From: Betaproteobacteria bacterium
GTDB lineage: Bacteria > Pseudomonadota > Gammaproteobacteria > Burkholderiales > Burkholderiaceae_F
Length of the DNA: 64,000 nt
NCBI GenBank assembly: GCA_016861185.1
Contig: BOKW01000005.1
Coordinates: 1-64,000 of the forward strand
Direction of reading: 5' to 3'
The notes under the pieces are model-generated. The model was not told the DNA's origin. It did no database searches and saw only the letters and a list, made by a program, of their open reading frames with translations. This document shows, one piece after another, positions 1 through 8,755 of this stretch. Every line of letters starts with the position of its first letter. Position 1 is the stretch's first letter. The position numbers and the translations under genes are program-made.

Positions 1-2571
1 GGGCTCGAACACCTCGACGAGCGCTACCTGCGCGCGGTCGGCTACACGACCAAGTCCAGGCGCGGCGTGCTGCCGAAGATGGTGCTGCTGGGCGACCTCG
101 TCGGCGACGACGACGCTGCGGTCGCGCACGCGACTTCGGAAGTCGTGCGCATCGCCAACGCGCGCGGCGGCGAAGGTTTCGTCGCCGCCAGCGGCGAAGC
201 GCGCAAGAAGTTCTGGCTCGACCGCGCGAAGACCGCCGCGATCTCCAAGCACACCAACGCATTCAAGCTGAACGAGGACGTCGTCATCCCGCTGGACCGG
301 ATGGGCGACTACACGAACGCGATCGAGCGCATCAACATCGAGCTGTCGATCAAGAACAAGCTCGCGCTGCTCGACGGCATCGACGCCTTCCTCGCGACCG
401 AGTTCGTCCTCGGCAAGACCGGCGACGTCGAGTTCGACCGCCTGTCGCGCGACGAGATCCTCGGCGATCGCGTCGAACAGGCGCGCGAGCTGGTCGCGTT
501 CACGCGCCGGCGCTGGACGTATCTGCTGGAGCACTTCGACACGCCGCTCGCGCAGGCAGCCGAACCGCTCGCGCGGCTCGGCATCACGCACGTCGCGCCG
601 CCGGCCGCCGGCGCGCGGCCCGACCTGGCGGTGATCGACCTGCTGCAGTCCCGCACGATCCGCGTGTCGTGGAAGACCGAGGTGCGCGCGCCGCTCGAGC
701 GGATCTTCTCGGGCGCGGCGTTCGCGCCGGTGCTCGCCGAATGCGAAGCGATCCACCAGCGCGTGCTGCACGGGCGCGTGTTCGTCGCGCTGCACATGCA
801 CGCCGGCGACGGCAACGTGCACACCAACATCCCCGTCAACTCCGACGACTACGAAATGCTGCGCACCGCGCACGCGGCGGTGGCGCGGATCATGAAGATC
901 GCGCGCGAGCTGAACGGCGTGATCTCGGGCGAGCACGGCATCGGCATCACCAAGCTCGAGTTCCTGACCGACGAGGAAACGCGCGAGTTCCGCGCTTACA
1001 AGGCACGCGTCGATCCTGAAGGACGCTTCAACAAAGGGAAGCTGCTGCCGGGCGCGACGCTGGAGAACGCGTACACGCCGAGCTTCAACCTGCTCGGCCA
1101 CGAGTCGCTGATCATGCAGCAGTCCGACATCAACTCGATCTCGGACGCGATCAAGGACTGCCTGCGCTGCGGCAAGTGCAAGCCGGTGTGCTCGACCCAC
1201 GTGCCGCGCGCCAACCTGCTGTACTCGCCGCGCAACAAGATCCTCGCGACCTCGCTGCTGATCGAGGCCTTCCTGTACGAGGAGCAGACGCGCCGCGGCG
1301 TGTCGATCAAGCACTGGGACGAGTTCTCCGACGTCGCCGACCACTGCACGATCTGCCACAAGTGCCTGACGCCCTGCCCGGTCGACATCGACTTCGGCGA
1401 CGTGTCGATGGCGATGCGCGACCTGCTGCGCCGGATGGGCAAGAAGCGCTTCAATCCGGGCAGCGCCGCGACGATGTTCTTCCTGAACGCGACCAACCCG
1501 CAGACGATCAAGCTCGCGCGCAAGCTCATGATCGACTGGGGCTACAAGGCGCAGCGGCTCGGCGTCAACGTCTTCCGCGCGCTCGGCAAGGCCCAGACGA
1601 AGCGGCCGCCGGCGACCACCGGCAAGCCGCCCGTGCGGGAGCAGGTGATCCATTTCGTCAACAAGAAGATGCCGGGCGGGCTGCCGAAGAAGACCGCGCG
1701 CGCGCTGCTCGACATCGAGGACGCCCGCTACGTGCCGATCATCCGCGACCCGCGCGCGACTTCGTCCGACGCCGAAGCGGTGTTCTATTTCCCCGGCTGC
1801 GGCTCCGAGCGCCTGTTCTCGCAGGTCGGACTCGCCACGCAGGCGATGCTGTGGCACGTCGGCGTGCAGACGGTGCTGCCGCCCGGTTACCTGTGCTGCG
1901 GCTATCCGCAGCGCGGCTCGGGCCAGTTCGACCGCGCCGAGAAGATCATCACCGACAACCGCGTGCTGTTCCATCGCGTGGCCAACACGCTGAACTACCT
2001 CGACATCAAGACGGTGGTCGTCAGTTGCGGGACGTGCTACGACCAGCTCGCCGGCTACAAGTTCGAGGAGATCTTCCCCGGCTCGCGCATCGTCGACATC
2101 CACGAATACCTGCTCGAGAAGGGCGTGAAGCTCGAAGGCGTGACCGGCGTGCGCTACATGTATCACGACCCCTGCCATACGCCGATGAAGCAGCAGGATC
2201 CGCTGAAGACGGTCAACGCGCTGATCGCCACCGGCGACGGCACCCGGATCGAAAAAAGCGACCGCTGCTGCGGCGAGTCGGGCTCGCTCGCGCTCGCGCG
2301 GCCCGACATCTCCACGCAGGTGCGCTTCCGCAAGGAAGAGGAGCTCCGCAAGGTTGCCGGCAAGCTGCGCGCCGACGGTTTCAAGGGCGAGGTCAAGGTG
2401 TTGACCTCGTGCCCGAGCTGCCTGCAGGGCTTGAAGCGCTACAACGAAGACGCCGACACCGACGCCGACTACATCGTGATCGAGATGGCGCGCCGGCTGC
2501 TCGGCGAGAACTGGATGGCCGACTACGTCGCGAAGGCGAACGCGGGCGGGATCGAGCGGGTCCTGGTGTGA
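1..2571 (+). CDS. FAD-linked oxidase / iron-sulfur oxidoreductase, N-terminus cut by window edge
   Basis: The reading frame is open from base 1, so the true start lies outside the window. The visible 856 residues hold the C-terminal half of a GlcD/D-lactate dehydrogenase-type FAD oxidase (motifs HMHAGDGNVHTN and GEHGIGITK). Next come two ferredoxin-type 4Fe-4S motifs (CLRCGKCKPVC and CTICHKCLTPCP). The C-terminus is a double CCG (heterodisulfide-reductase-like) domain with PGCGSER, LCCGYP, SCGTCYDQL, HDPCHTP, CCGESGS and SCPSC. Related fused proteins of about 1300 residues occur in Burkholderiales and are thought to oxidise a 2-hydroxy acid and pass electrons through the Fe-S clusters. The substrate cannot be read from the sequence. 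The stop overlaps the start of the HIT gene by 4 bases, so the two are probably co-transcribed. Confidence 0.85.
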   Translation, partial: GLEHLDERYLRAVGYTTKSRRGVLPKMVLLGDLVGDDDAAVAHATSEVVRIANARGGEGFVAASGEARKKFWLDRAKTAAISKHTNAFKLNEDVVIPLDRMGDYTNAIERINIELSIKNKLALLDGIDAFLATEFVLGKTGDVEFDRLSRDEILGDRVEQARELVAFTRRRWTYLLEHFDTPLAQAAEPLARLGITHVAPPAAGARPDLAVIDLLQSRTIRVSWKTEVRAPLERIFSGAAFAPVLAECEAIHQRVLHGRVFVALHMHAGDGNVHTNIPVNSDDYEMLRTAHAAVARIMKIARELNGVISGEHGIGITKLEFLTDEETREFRAYKARVDPEGRFNKGKLLPGATLENAYTPSFNLLGHESLIMQQSDINSISDAIKDCLRCGKCKPVCSTHVPRANLLYSPRNKILATSLLIEAFLYEEQTRRGVSIKHWDEFSDVADHCTICHKCLTPCPVDIDFGDVSMAMRDLLRRMGKKRFNPGSAATMFFLNATNPQTIKLARKLMIDWGYKAQRLGVNVFRALGKAQTKRPPATTGKPPVREQVIHFVNKKMPGGLPKKTARALLDIEDARYVPIIRDPRATSSDAEAVFYFPGCGSERLFSQVGLATQAMLWHVGVQTVLPPGYLCCGYPQRGSGQFDRAEKIITDNRVLFHRVANTLNYLDIKTVVVSCGTCYDQLAGYKFEEIFPGSRIVDIHEYLLEKGVKLEGVTGVRYMYHDPCHTPMKQQDPLKTVNALIATGDGTRIEKSDRCCGESGSLALARPDISTQVRFRKEEELRKVAGKLRADGFKGEVKVLTSCPSCLQGLKRYNEDADTDADYIVIEMARRLLGENWMADYVAKANAGGIERVLV

Positions 2572-2999
2572 GCGCGACCGACTGCTCGTTGTGCCGCGAA
2601 GACGGCGGCGCGCTCGTTCTGAAGAACGAACTGCTGCGCGTCGTGCTGATCGACGAGCCCGACTACCCCGGCTTCGCGCGCGTGATCGTCAATGCGCACG
2701 TAAGAGAGATGACCGATCTCGACGCGTCGGCGCTCGCGCGCGTGATGGCGGCGGTGTATGCGGTCGAGGACGCGTTGCGCGCGGTGCTCGCGCCGGACAA
2801 GATCAATCTGGCGAGCCTGGGCAACGTCGTGCCGCATCTGCACTGGCACGTGATCCCGCGCTTCGCCGACGACACGCACTTTCCGCAGGCGATCTGGGGC
2901 GCGCGCCAGCGCGATCCGGACTCGACAAAGCTCGCCGCGCGACGCGCGCAGTTGCCGAAGCTCGCCGAGGAGATCCGCGCGCGGATCGGGCAGCGCTGA
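2568..2999 (+). CDS. HIT family protein
   Basis: A 143-residue protein with the histidine-triad signature HLHWHVIPR near residue 90. HIT proteins are nucleotide hydrolases or transferases acting on phosphoramidates or dinucleoside polyphosphates, with the middle His of the triad as nucleophile. An N-terminal Cys pair (CSLC) precedes the core. The start is a GTG inside a GTGA overlap with the preceding oxidoreductase stop, which argues for translational coupling. The same pairing is familiar from Burkholderiales. The physiological substrate is unknown. Confidence 0.85.
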   Translation: MSATDCSLCREDGGALVLKNELLRVVLIDEPDYPGFARVIVNAHVREMTDLDASALARVMAAVYAVEDALRAVLAPDKINLASLGNVVPHLHWHVIPRFADDTHFPQAIWGARQRDPDSTKLAARRAQLPKLAEEIRARIGQR

Positions 3000-3051
3000 G
3001 GTGCCACGGCGTGTCCGCGGGCAATGCGGCGCTGCGCGCGCGATGCGTTGT

Positions 3052-3125
3052 AGAAATCCCCCCTTGCCCCGCTTTTTCAAAGGGAGGTCGGCAGGCCTCG
3101 GTCGCGATCCGCAGTTCGCGATCCG
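3052..3125. repeat. dispersed polyC/polyG hairpin repeat
   Basis: This short intergenic element starts with GAAATCCCCCC, continues with CTTTTTCAAAGGGAGG and ends in a CGCGATCCGCAGTTCGCGATCC tract. The same core (GAAATCCCCC, then CCCTTT..AAAGGG) recurs at 11973-12376 and 52472-52589, so it belongs to a repeat family of this genome. It sits between the convergent HIT and SPOR genes and may act as a transcription stop, although there is no clear T tract. Confidence 0.6.
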
Positions 3126-3127
3126 AC

Positions 3128-3811
3128 TCACTGGCACGCCGCGAGCTTGCTCTGCGGAAACTCCTTCTGCACCGCGGCCAGTTCGCGCGCGAGCGCGGCG
3201 TCCACGCCCTTGATCTGCAGCCGCGTGCCCGGCGCGGCCGAAGGCTTGTCGGCCACGCGCGCGCTCGTCACGCCGCGGCGCTGCAGGTCCTCGAGGTGGC
3301 GGTTCGCCAGTTCCTGGTCCTTGAAGGAGCCGAGCGCGATGCCGAAACGCATCGGCGAGTTGTCGGCGATCACCAGCAGCTCCTTGACGCCGAGCTTGCG
3401 CAGCTCGGCCGCGGCGCGCTCGACCTCGGCGCGCGTCTTGTACGGCGGCACGTAGACCATGTACCAGCCGGGCAGCTCGACCGATCGCGATGCGAGCCGC
3501 TCGCCCAGGTTCAGCGGCGCCAGGCGCGCGAGCGCGCGCGCGGCGTCGGCCTGCGTGAAGTCGCCGAACTCGAGGCAGGCCTGTCCGCCGGCGAAGTCGA
3601 CGCCCGCGACGATCGCCGCGGGTGCCTGCCGCGCCTTCTCGCGAAGCTGCTGCACCTCCTTCTCGGTCAGCACGCGGATGCGCTCCGGTTCGAGCTGACG
3701 CGCGATGCGTCCGGGCTCGCGCCCGCTTTCGGGAAGCCGCCCGAACACGCCCTGCTGCCACGCGAACACCGCGAGGTTGGCGAGCACCAGCAGCAGGAAC
3801 GCGAGCTTCAT
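3128..3811 (-). CDS. SPOR-domain protein with N-terminal membrane anchor
   Basis: A 227-residue protein. Residues 1-20 form one hydrophobic segment (MKLAFLLLVLANLAVFAW). A basic/acidic linker follows, and residues from about 115 to 200 resemble a SPOR domain (WYMVYVPPYKTRAEVERA, FGIALGSFKDQELANR). SPOR domains bind denuded peptidoglycan glycan at the division site. A predicted periplasmic, inner-membrane-anchored protein is therefore reasonable. The ATG overlaps the 3' end of coaX by 4 bases, giving an apparent operon birA-coaX-this gene. The exact role is not known. Confidence 0.75.
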   Translation of the reverse strand: MKLAFLLLVLANLAVFAWQQGVFGRLPESGREPGRIARQLEPERIRVLTEKEVQQLREKARQAPAAIVAGVDFAGGQACLEFGDFTQADAARALARLAPLNLGERLASRSVELPGWYMVYVPPYKTRAEVERAAAELRKLGVKELLVIADNSPMRFGIALGSFKDQELANRHLEDLQRRGVTSARVADKPSAAPGTRLQIKGVDAALARELAAVQKEFPQSKLAACQ

Positions 3812-4659
3812 GCCGCCGGACGCGGCGGCGCGGCCGCTTCGGCGTGCGCGCGCAGCGCCACGCCGCGCAGCACCAGGTTGTCTTCGATCGACACCGCGGT
3901 GACGATGCGTTCGGCGAGCAGATGGCGGCCGAGCGCGGCGAACAGCGAACGCGCGCGCCCGCCCGACAGCAGCAGCCGCGGCACCGGCCGCCCTTCGCCG
4001 GCGAGTTCGGCCGAAAAGCCGCGCGCGACGCGCTCGATCAGTCCGAGCTGCGCGTTGATCGTTCCGGTGGCGATCGCATCGTCCGTGTTGTCGGGGTGCG
4101 GCACGATGCGGCCTTCGGCCAGCGGCAGCCGCGCGGTGCCGCGCGCGAGGCTCGCGACCATCAGCTCGAAGCCCGGCGCGATCACGCCGCCCAGGAAAAG
4201 CGCCGCCTTGCCCGTTTCGCCGCGCACGCAGTCGACGGTGGTCGCGGTGCCGCTGGTGGCGACGACCAGCGACTCGTTCGGGTACTTGGCGCAGGCGGCG
4301 ATCATCGCGTGCCAGCGGTCGGCGCCGAGCTGCAGCGGATCGCGGTAGCCGTTGATCAGCGCGAGCCCGTAGCCCGGCCCGCGCCCGGCGAAGTGCGGCT
4401 GCGCGCGCAGCCATTGCACGTCGATCGCGGCGACTTCGTCGACCGCCTTTTCGATCGCCTGCATCGTTTCGTCGTCGGCCACGCTGCATGCGAAGGCCGC
4501 CGTCGGGCGCGGCAGCCGCCACGCCGAGGCGAGCCTTTCCGCGAGCGGCTGCAGGTTCAACCGGTACTCGACGCCGGTGCCGATGAAGCGATTGCCCTCG
4601 GCGTCGCTATGCGCCCACTTGACCGCCGTGTTGCCGGCGTCGATGACCAACCAGCTCAT
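3808..4659 (-). CDS. coaX: type III pantothenate kinase
   Basis: CoaX phosphorylates pantothenate with ATP, the first step of coenzyme A synthesis, in the cytoplasm. The 283-residue protein begins with the ASKHA phosphate-binding loop VIDAGNTAVKW. It also has GADRWHAMIAA near residue 105 and SGTATTVDC near residue 125, as expected for CoaX and unlike CoaA. Length is normal for the family (about 250-280). It lies 4 bases downstream of birA and overlaps the SPOR gene by 4 bases. A birA-coaX neighbourhood is common in betaproteobacteria. Confidence 0.95.
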   Translation of the reverse strand: MSWLVIDAGNTAVKWAHSDAEGNRFIGTGVEYRLNLQPLAERLASAWRLPRPTAAFACSVADDETMQAIEKAVDEVAAIDVQWLRAQPHFAGRGPGYGLALINGYRDPLQLGADRWHAMIAACAKYPNESLVVATSGTATTVDCVRGETGKAALFLGGVIAPGFELMVASLARGTARLPLAEGRIVPHPDNTDDAIATGTINAQLGLIERVARGFSAELAGEGRPVPRLLLSGGRARSLFAALGRHLLAERIVTAVSIEDNLVLRGVALRAHAEAAAPPRPAA

Positions 4660-4663
4660 GCGC

Positions 4664-5527
4664 TCACGCCGCCCGCGGCCGCAGCGACAGTTCTCCGACG
4701 CCGAAGGCGCGCGCGCCGGCCGCGGTCGCGAGCATCAGATGGCCGTCGGCATCCACGCCCTGCGCTTCCCCCTGCGCGACCACCATGCCGTGCTCGACCA
4801 GCTCGATCTGCTGCCCCGCGTAGGCGAACAGGCGGTTGAAACGCGGCTGGAACGGCGCGAATCCGTGCGCGACGAAGTCCGGCACCGCGGCGAGCATCGC
4901 GCGCGCGAGCCGCGCGATCCACGCTTCGCGCGACTGCGCGAGATGCTCGCGCGCGAGGCATTCGTCGAGCGTGGCGACGGGGCGCCCGATCGCCGCGACT
5001 GTCGCCTCGTCGAACCACAGGTTGACGCCGACGCCGACAACGAGGGTGCGCGCGCCGCGCGGATCGACCGCCAGCTCGGTCAGGATGCCCGCCAGCTTGC
5101 GACCGGCGAGCAGCACGTCGTTGGGCCACTTCAATTGCACCGGCACGCCGGCGTCGCGCAGCACTTCGGCCACCGCAACGCCGCACACGAGCGTCACCGC
5201 CGCCGAGCGCGCGCGCGCCTGCGCGAGCGGCAGCGCGACCGAGAACAGCAGCGCCGAGCCCGGTGCGGTCAGCCATTTGCGCCCGAACCGGCCGCGGCCT
5301 GCGGTCTGCGTCAATGCGGCGCGCAGGATCGGCCGCGCCGGCGCCGCGGCGCGCGTGCGCGCGAGCAGGTCGACGTTCGTCGACCCGGTGCTGACGACGG
5401 TTTCGACCAGGACGCCGGGCAAGGCCGCCTCGAGCGTCGGCGCATGCAGCGGCGCGGCGAACGCCGACGGCGCAACCGCCGGGGGCGGCACGCCGGCGAG
5501 CACTGTGGGCGGTAGAGACGCGGACAT
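4664..5527 (-). CDS. birA: biotin--[acetyl-CoA-carboxylase] ligase
   Basis: The enzyme activates biotin to biotinyl-AMP and transfers it to the biotin carboxyl carrier protein of acetyl-CoA carboxylase. The motifs are TGSTNVDLL, QTAGRGRFGRKW (adenylate-binding loop) and KWPNDVLLAGRKLAGIL. At 287 residues it has no N-terminal helix-turn-helix, so it is a monofunctional ligase and not a BirA-type repressor. I chose the ATG at 5527; an in-frame TTG ten codons upstream is possible, and neither has a strong ribosome binding site. It is first in an apparent operon with coaX. Confidence 0.93.
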   Translation of the reverse strand: MSASLPPTVLAGVPPPAVAPSAFAAPLHAPTLEAALPGVLVETVVSTGSTNVDLLARTRAAAPARPILRAALTQTAGRGRFGRKWLTAPGSALLFSVALPLAQARARSAAVTLVCGVAVAEVLRDAGVPVQLKWPNDVLLAGRKLAGILTELAVDPRGARTLVVGVGVNLWFDEATVAAIGRPVATLDECLAREHLAQSREAWIARLARAMLAAVPDFVAHGFAPFQPRFNRLFAYAGQQIELVEHGMVVAQGEAQGVDADGHLMLATAAGARAFGVGELSLRPRAA

Positions 5528-5695
5528 CGGAGGCGAGGCGTGCACGGGCGCAGGCAATTTACCATCGACCCGTCATCGGACTGCTGCGGTCTTGCCACGG
5601 TCCGCGACGGCCTCGACAATCGGCCGCAGCGTCGCGATACGCGGCAAACGGGCATGGCAGCGGCCACCCCGAAGCATGAACGTCGCCAGCCCGTT

Positions 5696-5735
5696 CCCTC
5701 ACCCCCAGCCCCTCTCCCGCAGGGAGAGGGGAGCT
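5696..5735. repeat. dispersed CTCTCCC/GGGAGAGG hairpin repeat
   Basis: An intergenic element of the form CCCTCACCCC..CCCTCTCCC-N-GGGAGAGGGG, which can fold into a hairpin. Related copies lie at 32293-32366 and, inside the lipB coding sequence, at 10376-10443. It sits between birA and the VanZ gene. Confidence 0.6.
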
Positions 5736-5771
5736 GCGAGCGTCGCGTTGCGACGTTCACGTTGATCCGCG

Positions 5772-6932
5772 ATGTCCTTCGGCAAGTTTCCGGGCTTCGG
5801 CCCCTCGTTCCCGACCATCGACGACGCGTTCTGGCAGCGGCGCGCTTCACCGCTGGCGCGCGTCGCGTGGTTCGCGTACGCGGTGCTGATCGTCTATGCG
5901 AGCCTCGCCCCGTGGTCGGGCTGGCGCGATCTGGGCGTGAGCCCGTGGGCCTTCCTGACCGCGCCGCTGCCGCGCTACATCACGGGCTTCGACGTCGCGG
6001 TGAACGTCGCGGGTTACGCGCCGTTCGGCGCGATCGGCGTGCTCGCGCTGCACCCGCGGTTGCGCGGCGTGCGCGCGGTGCTCGTCGCCGTGCTCGCCGG
6101 CGTGCTGCTGTCGGCCGGGATCGAGGCGCTGCAGACCTATCTGCCGCGACGCATCGCGTCGAACGTCGACTTCGCCGCCAACAGCGCGGGTGTTGCGCTC
6201 GGCGCGCTCGCCGCCGCGCCCTTTGCCGAAGCGCTGATCGACCGCGGCCGGCTCGCGCGGCTGCGCGCGCAATGGTTTGCGCGCGACGCGACGACGGCCC
6301 TGCTGCTGCTCGCCTTCTGGCCGCTCGCGCAGATCCACGCCGGGCCGATGCTGTTCGGTCTCGGCGAGGTGCAACCGACGCTCGATGCCGTCGCGCGCTT
6401 CTTCGGGTTCGCCGCGCCGCAGCTCGGCCGCACGGGTTTCGGGCCTGCCGAGTTCGTGATGGCCGAAGCGATCGTCACCGCGTCGGCCGTGCTCGCCGCG
6501 GGGCTGACGCTGGCGGCGGTCGCGGCGCCGCGCGCGCCGCGCACGGCGCTCGCCCTCGCACTGGTGATCGTCGCGCTGGCGACGAGGGCGCTCGCGTACG
6601 CGGTGCAGTTCGGCCCCGAGCACGCGTTCGCGTGGATCACGCCCGGCGCGGTCGGCGGGCTCGCGGTCGGCGGGCTCGCGCTGGTCGTCGCCTCGGCGGG
6701 GCCGCCGCGCGCGCTGCTGCGGCTCGCGTTGCTGGCGGTCGTCGTGCTGCTCGTCGCGGTCAACGTCGTTCCGGACAACCCGTACCACGCGAACTGGCTG
6801 CAGGGCTGGCGGCCGGGGCGGCTCGCGCACTTCAGCGCCGCCGCCGACTGGATCGCCGCTTTGTGGCCGTACGCGCTGCTGCTGTGGCTGCTCGGCCGGT
6901 CCTTCAAACGCAGCGGCCACGCTTCGTTCTGA
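5772..6932 (+). CDS. VanZ family membrane protein
   Basis: A 386-residue polytopic membrane protein. A VanZ-like core covers roughly residues 30-160 (APWSGWRDLG, DVAVNVAGYAPFG, IEALQTYLPRRIASNVDFAANSAG), with the typical conserved N and ES/LQ positions. It is followed by more hydrophobic segments to the C-terminus. VanZ-like proteins are linked to low-level teicoplanin resistance in enterococci, but the function of proteobacterial members is unknown. The reading starts at ATG 5772; no strong Shine-Dalgarno sequence is visible. It stands alone between birA (opposite strand) and the 2Fe-2S gene. Confidence 0.8.
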   Translation: MSFGKFPGFGPSFPTIDDAFWQRRASPLARVAWFAYAVLIVYASLAPWSGWRDLGVSPWAFLTAPLPRYITGFDVAVNVAGYAPFGAIGVLALHPRLRGVRAVLVAVLAGVLLSAGIEALQTYLPRRIASNVDFAANSAGVALGALAAAPFAEALIDRGRLARLRAQWFARDATTALLLLAFWPLAQIHAGPMLFGLGEVQPTLDAVARFFGFAAPQLGRTGFGPAEFVMAEAIVTASAVLAAGLTLAAVAAPRAPRTALALALVIVALATRALAYAVQFGPEHAFAWITPGAVGGLAVGGLALVVASAGPPRALLRLALLAVVVLLVAVNVVPDNPYHANWLQGWRPGRLAHFSAAADWIAALWPYALLLWLLGRSFKRSGHASF

Positions 6933-6990
6933 TCCGCCCGAGCGCGGCGGCGCGGCTCAGTAAACTGCCGTTTTCGTCTGCGAGCCGTCC

Positions 6991-7299
6991 ATGGGGTACT
7001 ACGAGCATCACGTCTTCTTCTGTCTGAACCGGCGCGAGGATGGGCGCGCCTGCTGCGCAAACCACGACGCGGAAAGACTCCAGGCCTACGCGAAGGACCG
7101 CGTCAAGAAGCTCGGGCTCGACGGCAAGGGCAAGGTGCGCGTCAACAAGGCGGGCTGCCTCGACCGCTGCGACGAAGGGCCGTGCGTCGTCGTCTATCCC
7201 GAGGGCGTCTGGTACACCTACGTCGATGAGCACGACGTCGACGAGATCGTCGAGTCGCACCTGGTGCGCGGCGAGGTCGTCGAGCGGCTGAAGATCTAG
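6991..7299 (+). CDS. thioredoxin-like (2Fe-2S) ferredoxin
   Basis: A 102-residue protein of the thioredoxin-fold 2Fe-2S ferredoxin family. Candidate cluster ligands are Cys11, Cys21/22, Cys56 and Cys60 (VFFC, ACC, KAGCLDRC), followed by the family motif EGPCVVVYPEGVWY. Such proteins carry electrons or act as accessory Fe-S proteins, and no partner is identified here. The alpha/beta hydrolase gene follows after a gap that contains an ATCCGC repeat. Confidence 0.85.
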   Translation: MGYYEHHVFFCLNRREDGRACCANHDAERLQAYAKDRVKKLGLDGKGKVRVNKAGCLDRCDEGPCVVVYPEGVWYTYVDEHDVDEIVESHLVRGEVVERLKI

Positions 7300-7350
7300 T
7301 CGGCCGCGAGGCGTCGGCCGCAGGCAGACCATTTCGGCAGCGCTTTCCGC

Positions 7351-7380
7351 GCAATCCGCCATCCGCAACTCGCAATCCGA
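7351..7380. repeat. ATTGCGG-type short repeat run
   Basis: A run of imperfect 7-8 base units (GCAATCC, GCCATCC, GCAACTC, GCAATCC) fills the gap just before the alpha/beta hydrolase start. The same unit, in either orientation, occurs at nine other intergenic sites in this window. Confidence 0.6.
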
Positions 7381-7384
7381 ACAG

Positions 7385-8056
7385 ATGCACGAGCGCCGAA
7401 CGATCCCGGGACCGATCGGACGCATCGAGGTCGCGCTCGACTGGCCCGAGAAGCGCGACGCGCTCGCCGGCGTGGCGTTCGTCGGCCATCCGCACCCGCT
7501 GTACGGCGGCACGCTCGACAACAAGGTCGCCGCCACGCTTGCGCGCGCTTTCGTCGCGGTCGGCTGGCTGGCGGTGCGGCCGAACTTCCGCGGCGTCGGC
7601 GCCACCGAAGGCGCGCACGACGAAGGACGGGGCGAAACCGACGACTTCCTGCACGTGATTGCCACGCTCCCGGAGTGGTTGGCGGATGCTCCGCAGGCGG
7701 CCGCTGCACCGCGCGCGCTGGCCGGGTTTTCGTTCGGGAGCTTCGTCGCCGCCCGCAGTGCGCGCACGCTGGCCGCTCAACATCATCCGGTAAAACACTT
7801 AGTGCTCGTCGGCGCGGCTGCGGGCAAGTGGCCGATGCCGCCGGTGCGCGCCGGAACGCTCGTCGTCCACGGCGAACGCGACGAGACGATTCCGCTCGCC
7901 GACGTGCTCGACTGGGCGCGCCCGCAGGAGCTGCCGGTCGTCGTATTGCCCGGCGCGGACCACTTCTTCCACAAGCGCCTCGCGACGCTGAAGCAGCTCG
8001 TGATCGATCACGTTGTCGCGGCAAGCGCGATTGACGCTCTTTCCCAAAGCCGATAA
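7385..8056 (+). CDS. alpha/beta hydrolase of the short CocE/NonD-like type
   Basis: A 223-residue cytoplasmic alpha/beta hydrolase. It has HPHPLYGGTLDNKV (oxyanion region), RPNFRGVGATEG, a nucleophile elbow GFSFGSFVA with Ser, an acid loop HGERDETIPL and a C-terminal GADHFFHKRL supplying the catalytic His. This combination matches the small alpha/beta hydrolases common in betaproteobacteria whose substrate is unknown. The start ATG lies directly after the ATCCGC repeat. Confidence 0.85.
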   Translation: MHERRTIPGPIGRIEVALDWPEKRDALAGVAFVGHPHPLYGGTLDNKVAATLARAFVAVGWLAVRPNFRGVGATEGAHDEGRGETDDFLHVIATLPEWLADAPQAAAAPRALAGFSFGSFVAARSARTLAAQHHPVKHLVLVGAAAGKWPMPPVRAGTLVVHGERDETIPLADVLDWARPQELPVVVLPGADHFFHKRLATLKQLVIDHVVAASAIDALSQSR

Positions 8057-8143
8057 AAGGCTGGCGACTCGGCCGCAACCGACACAATCGGCACGCTGCG
8101 CGATTCGCGAAACTGGCATCCCCAGGTTTCTCAGCACAGGCGG

Positions 8144-8671
8144 ATGGACGACAAGCTCGTTTACACCAAGACCGCCAAGGGCGTTGCCGAGGTCGCAGCG
8201 CGCGGCGGCACTCTGTCGCTCTCCGCGCGCCGCATCCTGATCATGGTCGACGGCAAGCGCAGCGTGGCCGAGCTGTCGCCGCTCGCGCGGCCGGGCGAAA
8301 TCGACGGTCTGATCGCCACGCTGGAGGCGCAGGGCTTCATCCAGCGCATGCAGGGCGCCGAAGCCGCGGCGCCGCGCCCGGCGACGCGTTCGCTGGACGT
8401 GCCGACGGTGGCCGGCATCGAGGTGCATTCGCTCGGCACCGAGCCGGGCGAAGAGCGCGCGCTGCTGACGCTCGACGAAGCCAAGCGCCGCGCAGTGCGC
8501 GCGTTGACCGATCGCCTGGGCCCGGACGCCGAGGTGATCTCGATGCGCATCGAGCAGGCGCGCACGGCCGACGAGTTGCGCGAACGCGTCAAGGAAGCCG
8601 AGCGCATCGTCGGTGGGCTGCTCGGCGAAGCCGCGGTCGCGGACTTCCTGCGGGCGCTGCGCGCTCGCTGA
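8144..8671 (+). CDS. conserved hypothetical protein, winged-helix-like N-terminus
   Basis: A 175-residue soluble protein I do not recognise by name. Residues 20-70 (LSARRILIMVDGKRSVAEL, then GLIATLEAQGFIQ) look like a small winged-helix fold. Residues 105-170 are helical and charged (LTLDEAKRRAVRALTDRLGP), with no catalytic motif. No signal peptide or membrane segment is visible. It lies 84 bases before the D-amino acid transaminase gene on the same strand. No function is assigned. Confidence 0.65.
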   Translation: MDDKLVYTKTAKGVAEVAARGGTLSLSARRILIMVDGKRSVAELSPLARPGEIDGLIATLEAQGFIQRMQGAEAAAPRPATRSLDVPTVAGIEVHSLGTEPGEERALLTLDEAKRRAVRALTDRLGPDAEVISMRIEQARTADELRERVKEAERIVGGLLGEAAVADFLRALRAR

Positions 8672-8755
8672 ACATTTCCTCTGCCCGGCCGCGGACGGCC
8701 CGCGGGTACGATTCGCACTTCGATCAACGACGGGCGCCGGCGGCGCCGTGCACGC